Source: Methanobrevibacter ruminantium (GTDB taxonomy: Archaea; Methanobacteriota; Methanobacteria; Methanobacteriales; Methanobacteriaceae). Taken from it: a stretch of DNA of 64,000 nt. The first letter of the stretch is position 1, and every line of letters starts with the position of its first letter. The position numbers and the translations under genes are program-made. This document shows, one piece after another, positions 1-9,162 of this stretch. The notes below the pieces were generated by a model, which made no database searches, had not been told where the DNA came from, and worked only from the letters and a program-made list of their open reading frames with translations. The stretch covers positions 9,396 to 73,395 of the forward strand of contig SFKZ01000009.1 of the NCBI GenBank assembly GCA_004553595.1, given 5' to 3'.

Positions 1-1660
1 CAATATCTTCAATGGAAACAGCTGGAGCTTCATCTCCCATTCCATCAACTGGAATACCGGGGTTTGGCTGACCTCCTGTCATTGCAGTGATTCTGTTATC
101 TAAAATTGTAAGCACAAACTTGTTCTTATTGTGAACTGCATTAACAAGAGGAGATAATCCGCTGTGGAAGAATGTTGAATCTCCAATGAAACTCATAACA
201 TGCTGATTGGTTGCAATTGAGAAACCGCAACCGTCACCTACAGATGACCCCATTGCAAGCAAGTAGTCTGCAGTTTCATATGGAGGGGATATTCCTAAAG
301 TGTAACATCCAATGTCAGAAGCGAATATCATATCCTCTTTAGCATAGCCAAGTTCTTCATAAGCCTTTACAGCAGCATAATAAGCAGACCTATGGGAACA
401 GCCCGCACATAATGTTGGAGCTCTTGTTGGAATGTTTTCAATCAAATCATTCAAACCATCAGTAAATTCCATCTTGTCTACGATTTCTATTAAATCTCCG
501 TCAAGCTCTTTGCCATTTTCTGATTTGTACTCTTCCTTAAACTCAGCATCATCAGCCAAATCAGAAACAACCTTATTGATGGATTCCTTTACAATGTCTG
601 GATTGTATTCATGAACCATTGGGAAAGTTCCATCGAACTTGCCGTAAACAGGACAATCCAAATTATTCTCACCAAGAACAGCAAGGACATCCCTTTCAAG
701 TACAGGATCAACTTCCTCTACAATAAAGATTCCTTCCAAGTTTTTGCAGAAGTCATAAATCAAATCTTTTGGAGTAGGATAAGACAATGCTATTTTAAGT
801 ATATCCATACCTAAATTCTCTTGGGAAACTACATCATAAGCATAATTGAAAGCACCTCCAGATGAAATAATACCATATTTACCTTGAAGTGATCCATTTT
901 CAAAAGAATAAACCTCATTAACTGGACTTTCATTAGCTGTCTCTTCCATTCTTCCCATTTTTTCTGCAAGTCTTTCATGCATTGCAAGAGCATTTGCAGG
1001 AACAGGAACAAATTCCCTTGGATTTTTAACGAAATATCCTCTTAACCAAGGTCCATCAGATTCAGTTTCCTTGGTTGTGGATTTAGGTTTTTCAATCTCA
1101 CCGCATTCCACAATTCCTCTCATATGAGATACACGAGTGCTTGTTCTGAGAATCACTGGAATTCCAAACTGTTCAGACAAGTCAAATCCATAAACCATCA
1201 TGTCCTTAATTTCCTGAGGGGAAGATGGTTCTAAAATCGGAATGGAAGAAAGCCTTGAATAGTTTCTTGTATCCTGTTCATTCTGTGAAGAGAAAAGTGA
1301 AGGGTCATCCGCTACAAGGATAATCATTCCTCCCTTAACACCAGAGTAAGCAGTTGTCATGAATGAGTCAGCAGCTACATTCAATCCTACATGCTTCATG
1401 AAAGTAAATGATCTAAGGCCACTTGCAGCTGCAGTAGCTGCCACTTCCATAGCCACTTTTTCATTTGCAGAAAATTCAAAGTACATTTCTGCATTTTTAG
1501 CAACAACAGATAAAATATTTCCTATTTCTGAAGAAGGAGTCCCAGGGTAAGTTGCTGCAACTGATACGCCAGCTTCAATAGCTCCTCTAACAGCAGCTTC
1601 ATTACCTAAAAGGAAAAGCTTATCTCCTTTTTCACTAGTTACTAATTGATCATAAGCCAT
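1..1660 (-). CDS. iorA: Indolepyruvate:ferredoxin oxidoreductase, alpha subunit (3' end cut by window edge)
   Basis: IorA, with IorB, oxidatively decarboxylates aryl pyruvates to aryl-CoA and reduces ferredoxin. In methanogens the reaction can run in reverse to assimilate aromatic acids. I translated the minus strand from the ATG at 1660, which has GGTGA a few bases upstream. The N-terminal half has the pyruvate:ferredoxin oxidoreductase-type domain (TYPGTPSSE near residue 35). The second half has the TPP-binding domain, with LCAGCSHRSAY near residue 417 and GDSTFFHSGL further on. The window edge removes the C-terminus after about 553 codons, so the 8-cysteine ferredoxin tail known for the family is not visible, and iorB is not in the window. 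It diverges from tfrB. The family call is secure. Confidence 0.93.
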   Translation of the reverse strand, partial: MAYDQLVTSEKGDKLFLLGNEAAVRGAIEAGVSVAATYPGTPSSEIGNILSVVAKNAEMYFEFSANEKVAMEVAATAAASGLRSFTFMKHVGLNVAADSFMTTAYSGVKGGMIILVADDPSLFSSQNEQDTRNYSRLSSIPILEPSSPQEIKDMMVYGFDLSEQFGIPVILRTSTRVSHMRGIVECGEIEKPKSTTKETESDGPWLRGYFVKNPREFVPVPANALAMHERLAEKMGRMEETANESPVNEVYSFENGSLQGKYGIISSGGAFNYAYDVVSQENLGMDILKIALSYPTPKDLIYDFCKNLEGIFIVEEVDPVLERDVLAVLGENNLDCPVYGKFDGTFPMVHEYNPDIVKESINKVVSDLADDAEFKEEYKSENGKELDGDLIEIVDKMEFTDGLNDLIENIPTRAPTLCAGCSHRSAYYAAVKAYEELGYAKEDMIFASDIGCYTLGISPPYETADYLLAMGSSVGDGCGFSIATNQHVMSFIGDSTFFHSGLSPLVNAVHNKNKFVLTILDNRITAMTGGQPNPGIPVDGMGDEAPAVSIEDI

Positions 1661-2097
1661 ATAAATTCACCACACACGAGACCAATCAATTAATATCATT
1701 CTCTAAAATAACGATGAAAAATCATAAATCGATTAATCTCTAAAGTTTTAATTAAATTGTAAATATAAGATAATAATTAAAATTCGCTAAAATATCATAA
1801 AATTTTATAAAATTTCATAAATTATCATAATAAGATATTAGTTTCTTTATATATTTAATACATGGCATTTTTAAGAAATTTTAGAGTGGTTGCTAAGGAT
1901 TAGATAAAAGAATTGTGACATGAAAAATGTGAGATTAAAAAATACTAAACTTTATAATTAAATAAATAAAAATATATAAAATGATTTATTATTTTATTAT
2001 ATAAAAATAAATAAATGCAATTTAAGGAAAAATATAAAATTAATTTAAAAATCATATTGATAAAATAATTATTTGATAGTTTTAAAAAGGGATTGCT
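1661..2097. promoter_or_regulatory. Divergent intergenic region between iorA and tfrB
   Basis: This 437-base, very AT-rich gap separates two divergent genes and should hold both promoters. A clear TATA-like run (TTTATATATTTAAT) sits at about 1846-1859, roughly 240 bases ahead of tfrB. For iorA, a weaker minus-strand TATA-like stretch lies near 1765-1775. The tfrB Shine-Dalgarno is AAGGGA, just before 2098. The only open frame here (minus, 1945-2151) is low-complexity and has no ribosome binding site. I see no RNA gene or repeat of note. Confidence 0.4.
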
Positions 2098-3609
2098 ATG
2101 ATTACCGTTTATGTAAAAAGATTCAACAGAGAAACTGATGAGGAAGCTCATATTGAATCTTATGAAATTGAAGAATATCCTGGAATGAAAGTGCTTGATG
2201 CATTGGAAGAGATCAACAGAAAATATGATGCTGACATAAGCTTTAGAAGCTCATGCCTTGCAGGACAATGCGGTTCCTGCGGAGTGAAAATCAATGGAAA
2301 CGGTGCACTTGCATGTAAGGCAGAAATTAGTGATAATGTATTGATTGAACCATTGGATTTCCCAGTCATAAAGGATTTGATTGTGGATAGAAGTTCAGCT
2401 GATGAAAAGGTAAAGCAATTGCAGTTAAGCTTGGATTGTGACAGCGAAACTTCCCATGAAAAGCTTAAGCCTGAAGACATCAAGGATACCAAAAAGGTTA
2501 GAAGCTGCATTGAATGTTATACCTGTTTATCCAGTTGTCCGGTGGTAAAGCACTTCAATGAAGAATTCCTCGGACCTTACTACTTAAGATACATCTCCAA
2601 GTTTGACTTTGATCCAAGAGATGAATATGACAGATTGATAGAAGCTCTTGACAGCGGAATGTATTCCTGTACAAGCTGTGGAAAATGTGGGGAAATCTGT
2701 CCTAAAAACATCAACAGCTTTGGGGATGCAATCGAAAAACTCAGAGCAATGGCTTATGCTGGAAATCTTGGACCTCTTGATGCTCATAAGGTCTTCAAGG
2801 ATAATGTTGTAGCAAGCGGAAGAAGCGTGAGCAAACCTGAAGAGCCATTCATTGAAACAATCCATAAGAAATGGGATGAAGAAGGCAAATATTATACTGA
2901 TGATAATGAAGATAAGGAAAAAGTTGCATTATTCACAGGATGTATGGTGGATTACAGAGCCCAAGAGGTAGGATATGCACTACTTGATGTATTAAAGGCA
3001 AACAACATTGAGATAGACATTCCAGAAGGACAAGTCTGTTGCGGTTCACCTCTTTTAAGGACAGGCCAAGTTGATGTAGTCCAAGAGCTTGTAGACAAGA
3101 ACAAGGAGATCTTCAAGGATTATGATAAAGTTATCACTATCTGTGCAGGTTGTGGGGCAACCCTCAAAAATGACCATCCTAAATACGGTTCAAATCTCAA
3201 TGTTCAAGATATCAGTGAGTTCCTCATTGACAAGCTTGATACAAGCAAAATGAAGGAAGTGGATACCAAAGTGACTTGGCATGATCCGTGCCATTTGTCA
3301 AGGGGGCAAGGCATTAGAGAAGAGCCAAGAAAAATCATTGAAATGATTCCTGGAGTTGAATTTGAAGAACTTGAACTTCCTAACCAATGCTGTGGTGCAG
3401 GTGGAGGAATCAAATCTGGAAAACCTGAAATCGCTTTAGGGCTTGCTAAAGACAAAGCAGAGATGGTTAAAGCAACAGGTGCAGATTATGTTACTACAAT
3501 CTGTCCATTCTGTCAAATCAACATCCAAGACGGTTTGAACGAAATTGGTCTTGAAAACGTAAAAATATTAAATCTTATTCAATTGCTTAAAATGGCTTAT
3601 GACGAATAG
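2098..3609 (+). CDS. tfrB: Thiol:fumarate reductase (CoM/CoB) subunit B
   Basis: TfrB is the iron-sulfur subunit of the methanogen fumarate reductase. The enzyme reduces fumarate with coenzymes M and B, giving succinate for the incomplete reductive TCA pathway and heterodisulfide. The 503 residues show, in order: a 2Fe-2S plant-type domain (C53, C58, C61, C73); two 4Fe-4S motifs (C137, C140, C143, C147 and C191, C194, C197, C201); and an HdrB-like region with CCG motifs (CCGSP at 314, CCGAGGG at 431) and C349, C352, C398. This fusion of succinate-dehydrogenase-B-like and HdrB-like parts is diagnostic. The flavoprotein partner tfrA is not adjacent. The start has an AAGGGA ribosome site. A glycolate-oxidase-type iron-sulfur protein is much less likely, because of the N-terminal 2Fe-2S domain. 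Confidence 0.92.
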   Translation: MITVYVKRFNRETDEEAHIESYEIEEYPGMKVLDALEEINRKYDADISFRSSCLAGQCGSCGVKINGNGALACKAEISDNVLIEPLDFPVIKDLIVDRSSADEKVKQLQLSLDCDSETSHEKLKPEDIKDTKKVRSCIECYTCLSSCPVVKHFNEEFLGPYYLRYISKFDFDPRDEYDRLIEALDSGMYSCTSCGKCGEICPKNINSFGDAIEKLRAMAYAGNLGPLDAHKVFKDNVVASGRSVSKPEEPFIETIHKKWDEEGKYYTDDNEDKEKVALFTGCMVDYRAQEVGYALLDVLKANNIEIDIPEGQVCCGSPLLRTGQVDVVQELVDKNKEIFKDYDKVITICAGCGATLKNDHPKYGSNLNVQDISEFLIDKLDTSKMKEVDTKVTWHDPCHLSRGQGIREEPRKIIEMIPGVEFEELELPNQCCGAGGGIKSGKPEIALGLAKDKAEMVKATGADYVTTICPFCQINIQDGLNEIGLENVKILNLIQLLKMAYDE

Positions 3610-3634
3610 GCAATAAAATCAACAGAAGATTATC

Positions 3635-4429
3635 ATGAAAAACAAAAACAAATCAAGCGATAGAGGCAAAGTTAAGGAAATAGTTGAGGATGAAGAAACT
3701 AAACGCCTAAAGGAAAACATTTATATTGTTTTTGTAGAATGTGAATCTCCTGGAAATGTTGGATTTTTAGCAAGAACCATGGGTAACTTCGGACTCCATA
3801 AATTAGTTCTAATCAACCCATGCACCCTTAAGGATGAAGCTTATTATCAAGCTATGCATGCAAGGGAAACTGTTGAAAATGCATTGATTTATGATACCGT
3901 TGAAGACTTTGTAAAAGACAATGAAATTGACTTTATTGTCGGTTCAACAGGAGCCCCTGGGGGAAGTTATAACCTCTCAAGGATTCCAATAAAACCGGAA
4001 GAACTTGGAAAGTCAATGAACTACAACGATAAGATAGCCATTCTCTTTGGAAGGGAAGGAAACGGATTGACCAATGCAGAAATAGAAATGTGTGACATCA
4101 CTGTAAGCATTCCAACTGACCCAAGTTATCCTATAATGAACATTTCACATGCCGCTGCAGTTATCATTTATGAAGTCTTTAAAAACAGAAACAATTATCC
4201 AGTTGAAGGATTGGAAGAAAGCACTGCACTTGAAAAGGAATATTTGTTAAGTGATATGGAAAAGCTAATCAGCACATTATCCATTCCCGATCATAAAAAG
4301 AAAAACGGATTGAAAGTGTTCAGGAATATCATCAATCGAGCTTTCATTACTGGAAGAGAGGCACATACATTAAAAGGCATTTTAAGACGATTGAATAAAA
4401 AGATAGAAGAAGAAAACAATGATAAATAA
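3635..4429 (+). CDS. TrmH/SpoU-family RNA 2'-O-methyltransferase, TrmJ-like
   Basis: A SPOUT-class SAM-dependent methyltransferase. The archaeal TrmJ subgroup methylates the 2'-OH of C32 in tRNA. All three family motifs are visible: motif 1 around residues 37-53 (ESPGNVGFLARTMGNFG), motif 2 around 137-147 (LFGREGNGLTN) and motif 3 at 165-180 (YPIMNISHAAAVIIYE). A basic N-terminal extension of about 27 residues precedes the fold, and a helical C-terminal tail follows. It starts 25 bases after tfrB and is probably cotranscribed with it, although the functions look unrelated. The substrate is inferred from family; another tRNA or rRNA nucleotide is possible. Confidence 0.82.
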   Translation: MKNKNKSSDRGKVKEIVEDEETKRLKENIYIVFVECESPGNVGFLARTMGNFGLHKLVLINPCTLKDEAYYQAMHARETVENALIYDTVEDFVKDNEIDFIVGSTGAPGGSYNLSRIPIKPEELGKSMNYNDKIAILFGREGNGLTNAEIEMCDITVSIPTDPSYPIMNISHAAAVIIYEVFKNRNNYPVEGLEESTALEKEYLLSDMEKLISTLSIPDHKKKNGLKVFRNIINRAFITGREAHTLKGILRRLNKKIEEENNDK

Positions 4430-4528
4430 TAAAAAAAATTTATACTTTAAAAATTATCAAAAAATTTAAATATTAATGAATTATATCTATATTAGACTTA
4501 TAAAATAAAAAATTCAAGGTACTAAACT

Positions 4529-5404
4529 ATGGACGATAAAGACAGAAGAAAAGGATATTATGAAGATGTAACTACATTTTTAGTTGGGCACACATTCCAT
4601 ACACGATTTTTCCTTTCTAGAATGACAAGAAGATCAAGGATATTTAAAAAAATCATTGATAAAATCCTTTTCGAAGATGATGAAGTTTATGTCCTTCCAA
4701 ACAAAAATGCCGTCAATAAGACCATCACTACAAACATTGAAGTCAACCAAAGCTTCCAAAAAGATGACTCTGAATTTGTGCCGAGCCAAATAATCAAGGA
4801 AGTTATAAAAGAAGCTGAAGATATTGTCATTATGCACAAATGCCTTTGCAGAACTTCTGCAAATTGTGAGGATTACCCTCAAGACTTCGGTTGTATTTTC
4901 ATTGGCCCTGCAAGCAGGAAAATAGCTTCAAAATACGGTAGAAGCGCAACTGTTGAAGAGGCCTTAGCACATGTTGACAAGGCAGATGAATTAGGATTAA
5001 GCCATGTTATCGGTAGAAACAAAATAGATGGCGTTTGGATGAATGTAAGGCCAAAGGAAAAACTCTTGACAATTTGCCATTGCTGCCCTTGCTGTTGCCT
5101 ATGGAAAGTTCTTCCAGACTTGGATGATGACATCAGCAATAAGGTGATGAGGCTTGAAGACGTTGAAGTGCATACAGTAAGCTATAACTGTAAGATGTGC
5201 AGAAAATGTTTAGATGATGACGTTTGCTTTGGAAATGCAATCTATATTGAAGATGGAAAAATAAGCATTGATCAAGACAAATGTGTTGGTTGTGGGCACT
5301 GTGTTCAAACATGCAAGTTCGATGCTATTGAATTGAATTACAGCCAAAAATCTATTGATTCTGTATTAAATAGAATTGGAGAATTAGTTGATTATAAAAA
5401 ATAA
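4529..5404 (+). CDS. 4Fe-4S ferredoxin-like protein with two additional cysteine clusters
   Basis: A 291-residue iron-sulfur protein of unknown role. The C-terminal part (about 219-265) holds two ferredoxin motifs: an irregular one (C221, C224, C227, C233, with five rather than three residues before the last Cys) and a standard one (C252, C255, C258, C262). Upstream lie two unusual clusters: C105, C107, C113, C122, and a dense C183, C185, C186, C188, C189, C190 (CHCCPCCC). The N-terminus (about 20-50) is basic and aromatic and could touch a membrane or nucleic acid. It starts after a 99-base gap with AAGGT as ribosome site. Electron transfer is inferred from the motifs; partner and reaction are unknown. 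Confidence 0.75.
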   Translation: MDDKDRRKGYYEDVTTFLVGHTFHTRFFLSRMTRRSRIFKKIIDKILFEDDEVYVLPNKNAVNKTITTNIEVNQSFQKDDSEFVPSQIIKEVIKEAEDIVIMHKCLCRTSANCEDYPQDFGCIFIGPASRKIASKYGRSATVEEALAHVDKADELGLSHVIGRNKIDGVWMNVRPKEKLLTICHCCPCCCLWKVLPDLDDDISNKVMRLEDVEVHTVSYNCKMCRKCLDDDVCFGNAIYIEDGKISIDQDKCVGCGHCVQTCKFDAIELNYSQKSIDSVLNRIGELVDYKK

Positions 5405-5557
5405 TTAACTAATACTTTTTAATTACTTTTTTTAATTTAACTTATTTTTTTAATGATGGAATTTAATTTTATAAAAACTTATAATAATAATTAAAAAGAA
5501 AAATTAAAATGTTAAATTATTAAGTTAAATTATTTGATTATAATAACTTATTTCAAT

Positions 5558-5609
5558 AATATTCTAATTAAATATTCTAATTAAATATTCTAATTAATTA
5601 TTCTAATTA
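5558..5609. repeat. Four tandem 13-bp units upstream of glyS
   Basis: Three identical copies of AATATTCTAATTA, at 5558-5570, 5571-5583 and 5584-5596, are followed by a fourth with one change at 5597-5609. The array ends about 35 bases before the glyS start, so it lies in the promoter or the 5' leader. It could be slipped-strand AT expansion or a regulatory spacer. The sequence alone does not decide. Confidence 0.85.
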
Positions 5610-5643
5610 ATTTAAAAAATTATTTTATTATGGAGAAATATTA

Positions 5644-7356
5644 ATGAATCATGAAAAAATGTTTAATATTGCACGTAAAAGAGGTTTCTTATGGCCATCT
5701 TTTGAGATTTACTCAGGAGTGTCTGGATTTACAGATTATGGACCTCTTGGAGCAAGCTTAAAGAATAACATCATGCAAAAGTGGAGAAAGCAATACATTG
5801 CAGGAGAAGGTTTCCACGAAATTGAAGGACCTACAGTAATGCCTAAAGAAGTATTGAAGGCATCAGGTCACGTTGACAACTTCACTGATCCTATGACCAA
5901 ATGTCTCTCTTGCGGTGAAGTGTTTAGAGCAGACCACATCATTGAAGAGGCAATCGGCGAAGATGTTGAAAGCTTGGAAAATAGCCAAATGGATGAAATC
6001 GTGAAGGAAAGCAATATCAAATGTCCAAGCTGTGGTGGAGACTTGGCAAACATCTGGAACTACAATCTAATGTTCAAGACTGAAATCGGAGCAAAAGGTG
6101 ACAAAGTAGGATACATGAGACCTGAAACTGCTCAAGGAATTTTCATTCTATTCAAAAGATTATCCAGATTCTTTAAAAACAAGCTCCCATTCGGTGCTGT
6201 GCAACTTGGAAAAGCATACAGAAATGAAATCTCACCAAGACAAGGAGTTATTCGTTTAAGAGAATTCACTCAAGCTGAAGCGGAAATATTCCTAGACCCT
6301 GAAGACAAGACTCATCCTAAATTCAGCCAAATAGCTGATGAAATATTATACTTATCCTCTCAAGATGTTCAAATGAATGATAAGGAAACCTTGGAAATCA
6401 CTGCTCAAGAAGCTTTAGACCAAGGTGTCGTGTCCTCTGAAACATTGATCTATCAATTATATCTTGCAAGAAAATTCTTGAAGGAATTAGGAATTCCTGA
6501 TGAAGTATTGAGATTCAGACAACACTTGCCTGGAGAAATGGCTCACTATGCACTTGACTGCTGGGACGTTGAATGCTTGACTGACCAATACGGTTGGGTT
6601 GAAATCATCGGTATTGCAGACAGAGGAAACTATGACCTAACTGCACACAGCCAGTTCAGTAATGAGGAATTAAGCATTTACATGGAATACGATGAACCTA
6701 AACTCGTCTCAAAAACTATCGTAAAGCCTAACTTAAAGCTATTCGGACCTGCATTCAAAGGAGATTCTCCAAAAATAAAAACTTACATTGAAAACTTATC
6801 AGATGATGAAGTCTTGGCACTTAAGGAACAAATCGAAAGTGAAGGAAAATTCATCCTTGAACTTGACAGCACATTCGAGATTCTTGAAGAGCACTTGATC
6901 TTTGAAGATATTGAAGAGGAAGTTAAAGGGGAAAGAATCATTCCTCATGTAATTGAACCTTCATTCGGTATCGACCGTATCCTTTACTGCACATTATTGC
7001 ATTCATTTAAGACTGAAGAAGACGGATTTGAAAAGGAATACTTCAAGTTTGCAAAAGAGATTGCACCAATTCAAGTAAGTGTCTTCCCATTGATGAACAA
7101 GGAAGGTCTCGGTGAAATAGCAATTGACATCACTCACAAACTTCGTGAAGCGGGTTTCACTGTAGACAATGACACTTCAGGAACCATTGGAAAAAGATAT
7201 GCTCGTGCAGATGAAGTAGGTGTTCCAATAGCTATTACAGTAGACTTTGATACAAAAGAAGACAATACTGTTACAATAAGAGATAGGGACACTGAAGAAC
7301 AAGAAAGAGTAAAAATAGAAGATTTAAAAGAAGTTATTGAAGCAAAACTTCAATAA
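5644..7356 (+). CDS. glyS: Glycyl-tRNA synthetase (dimeric, archaeal/eukaryotic type)
   Basis: Charges tRNA-Gly with glycine in the cytoplasm. The 570-residue length and sequence fit the alpha2 class IIa enzyme. Visible landmarks are the N-terminal FLWPSFEIYSG and DYGPLGA segment (motif 1 region), a zinc-knuckle pair CLSCG/CPSCGG, motif 2 (RNEISPR, RLREFTQAEAE), motif 3 (EPSFGIDRILYC) and a C-terminal anticodon-binding domain starting near PIQVSVFPL. The start has GGAGA eight bases upstream. It stands alone, with long T-tracts after the stop that probably terminate transcription. Confidence 0.96.
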   Translation: MNHEKMFNIARKRGFLWPSFEIYSGVSGFTDYGPLGASLKNNIMQKWRKQYIAGEGFHEIEGPTVMPKEVLKASGHVDNFTDPMTKCLSCGEVFRADHIIEEAIGEDVESLENSQMDEIVKESNIKCPSCGGDLANIWNYNLMFKTEIGAKGDKVGYMRPETAQGIFILFKRLSRFFKNKLPFGAVQLGKAYRNEISPRQGVIRLREFTQAEAEIFLDPEDKTHPKFSQIADEILYLSSQDVQMNDKETLEITAQEALDQGVVSSETLIYQLYLARKFLKELGIPDEVLRFRQHLPGEMAHYALDCWDVECLTDQYGWVEIIGIADRGNYDLTAHSQFSNEELSIYMEYDEPKLVSKTIVKPNLKLFGPAFKGDSPKIKTYIENLSDDEVLALKEQIESEGKFILELDSTFEILEEHLIFEDIEEEVKGERIIPHVIEPSFGIDRILYCTLLHSFKTEEDGFEKEYFKFAKEIAPIQVSVFPLMNKEGLGEIAIDITHKLREAGFTVDNDTSGTIGKRYARADEVGVPIAITVDFDTKEDNTVTIRDRDTEEQERVKIEDLKEVIEAKLQ

Positions 7357-7527
7357 ACTTTTAAATTTCTTTAACTTTTTTTATTTTTTTAATAACTTAC
7401 GCTTTTTATTAACTTGTATACTTTTTACTATTTTTTTACTGTTTTTTACTATTTTTTAGCTTTTTAAAATTAATAATTTAACTTTAAATTGCACTAAGAA
7501 AACTACTTTTTTTAACCTATTTTAGCC
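7357..7527. terminator. T-rich terminator region after glyS
   Basis: Immediately after the glyS stop the plus strand carries a series of T-runs of five to seven bases (about 7366-7470), with no strong hairpin. Multiple oligo-T tracts are the usual archaeal intrinsic termination signal. The region also lies downstream of the convergent minus-strand regulator gene, so either transcript may be ended here. Confidence 0.5.
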
Positions 7528-8343
7528 TTAAAGCACTCTAACTGACTTTTCAAAAAACTTTTCAAATAATGTCTTTGCCCACTTTATACCATCAGAATGC
7601 TCATTGAGAATAAAGCATGAATTGTCAAAAAGTCCGTCCTTAAAGAAGAGACTCAAGGACATGAAATCATCACAGATTGTCAAGAACACCTTTAAGTCAT
7701 AATCCACCTTTCTAATGATAACCTGTCCCTTTTTAGAGAAATCAGCTAAATCACCATAATACTTTGAGTTCCTTAAGGAAGTGAGAACCTCATCATTTGT
7801 AATCAGAAGCAAATTATCCCCATTTTCCAGATTTTCCAAGATGATCTCCAAATGTTCCTCTAGGAATATAGGCAGAATGATTTCCATATTTCCGCAATTG
7901 CTCAACAATTCCAGATACTTTGTGAATGACTTTGACAGGTTATGCTCATCAGATTCTACAAAAACAGAATCCTTAAGCAAATAGGTGTTTCTAAAGGAGT
8001 CACTTGGAATTGATTCGATTGAATGATTGAGCCAAAAATCCCTATTGATTTCGAAAATATACAAATCCATAAAAAGTTTCTTCAAGCTTGCAGAACATAG
8101 GACACCTTTAGAGGATAATGAATACCTTTTGAAATTCTTTTTGATTAGATTAATGCGTTCCAACTCCTTCAATCCATGCAATATTGAAGCAGAAGGCTTA
8201 TCCAATTCCTCCCTAAAGTCATTTAAGTCATATGCCATATCAGACAACAGTAACAAAAGCAAAGGCCTCATTTTAGAAGCCAATAAAAAGCGAACAGTAA
8301 TGAAATCATCGTATCTATTTCGTGAATCCTCTTTATCAAACAT
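7528..8343 (-). CDS. FilR1-type (DUF1724) winged-helix transcriptional regulator
   Basis: A 271-residue methanogen-type regulator: an N-terminal winged helix-turn-helix (about residues 25-85, RPLLLLLLSDMAYDLNDFRE and onward) joined to a C-terminal FilR1/DUF1724 domain (about 130-260), where these proteins are thought to sense a ligand. Features such as the NFKRYSLSSKG wing and the NMEIILPIFLEEHLE core support the call. It starts 15 bases after its upstream paralogue with an AGGTGAT ribosome site, so the two form an operon. Target genes are unknown. Confidence 0.8.
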   Translation of the reverse strand: MFDKEDSRNRYDDFITVRFLLASKMRPLLLLLLSDMAYDLNDFREELDKPSASILHGLKELERINLIKKNFKRYSLSSKGVLCSASLKKLFMDLYIFEINRDFWLNHSIESIPSDSFRNTYLLKDSVFVESDEHNLSKSFTKYLELLSNCGNMEIILPIFLEEHLEIILENLENGDNLLLITNDEVLTSLRNSKYYGDLADFSKKGQVIIRKVDYDLKVFLTICDDFMSLSLFFKDGLFDNSCFILNEHSDGIKWAKTLFEKFFEKSVRVL

Positions 8344-8358
8344 AAAATCACCTGAAAA

Positions 8359-9162
8359 TCAATCCAAAATCAAAGGCAATGCATTTTCATCATATGAGTC
8401 AAAAATAGTCAATCCCCAACTAATTGCCCTTTTCCTATTGGAGAGCAATAATCTGTTTTGGTCATAAGTTCCATCTAGCTTAAACAATCCCACTGTAACG
8501 AATTCATGTGAAATTGCAAGAGCAATCTTAACATCCTCATTAAAGTATTTTATGGAAAAATTGCCATCATAAATTCCTTTTTTAACAACATCCTTTCCAA
8601 TATCCCCAATAAAACCATCCAAGATGTCTTTAGAAACTATCAATTCAACCTTGATTCCCTTTAAGACCAATCTTCTAATCAATTTAGGATATTCTGGGTG
8701 AAGGTATGGGAAAATGACTTTCAAGTTTTTAGAATTTTTAAATAATCGCTTGAACTCTTTATGTGTCCTATAAATATCCATTGAATTGCATCTAATCAAT
8801 TCAGAGCCCTCCAAAGAAGATAGTCTATTTAAATCATCAAGGGACAAAGATGAGATATCATGATCTAACCAAAAATCTGAATTATTGGTAATTGTTGAGA
8901 TCACATCCCTAAAATCCAGCAATATTGTTATGTAAATCAACCCTAAATTTGTCAATTGAAAGCTGTTATGAATCTTCTCTACGTATCCCTCATCACACAA
9001 CTTATGAATATTGCTTGAAATTGAGCTGTAGCTCAATAGAGACTTCCTATTTATATCCCTTATTTTCAAAGGCCCATCCAATAAATCCACCAAGACTTTT
9101 ATCCTAATATCAGAATTATTTAAAAATTTCAACTCTTCTCCAACAACTGAGAAATAATACAT
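8359..9162 (-). CDS. FilR1-type (DUF1724) winged-helix transcriptional regulator, paralogue
   Basis: The 267 residues have the same architecture as the next gene: an N-terminal winged helix (about 20-75, with DINRKSLLSYSSISSNIHKL as recognition region) and a C-terminal FilR1 domain with NLKVIFPYLHPEYPKLIRRL. Sequence parallels along the full length (DFWLDH/DFWLNH, KVIFPYL/EIILPIF, GIKVELIVSKD/GDNLLLITND) point to an old tandem duplication. The start has GGTGG upstream. It is the first gene of the pair, preceded by a 461-base gap with a perfect palindrome, a candidate operator for one of them. Confidence 0.8.
   Translation of the reverse strand: MYYFSVVGEELKFLNNSDIRIKVLVDLLDGPLKIRDINRKSLLSYSSISSNIHKLCDEGYVEKIHNSFQLTNLGLIYITILLDFRDVISTITNNSDFWLDHDISSLSLDDLNRLSSLEGSELIRCNSMDIYRTHKEFKRLFKNSKNLKVIFPYLHPEYPKLIRRLVLKGIKVELIVSKDILDGFIGDIGKDVVKKGIYDGNFSIKYFNEDVKIALAISHEFVTVGLFKLDGTYDQNRLLLSNRKRAISWGLTIFDSYDENALPLILD

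Noticed and set aside
1945..2151. Open frame on the minus strand in the iorA-tfrB gap
   Set aside because: It is Phe/Ile/Tyr/Asn-rich low-complexity sequence, overlaps the tfrB start, and has no ribosome binding site.
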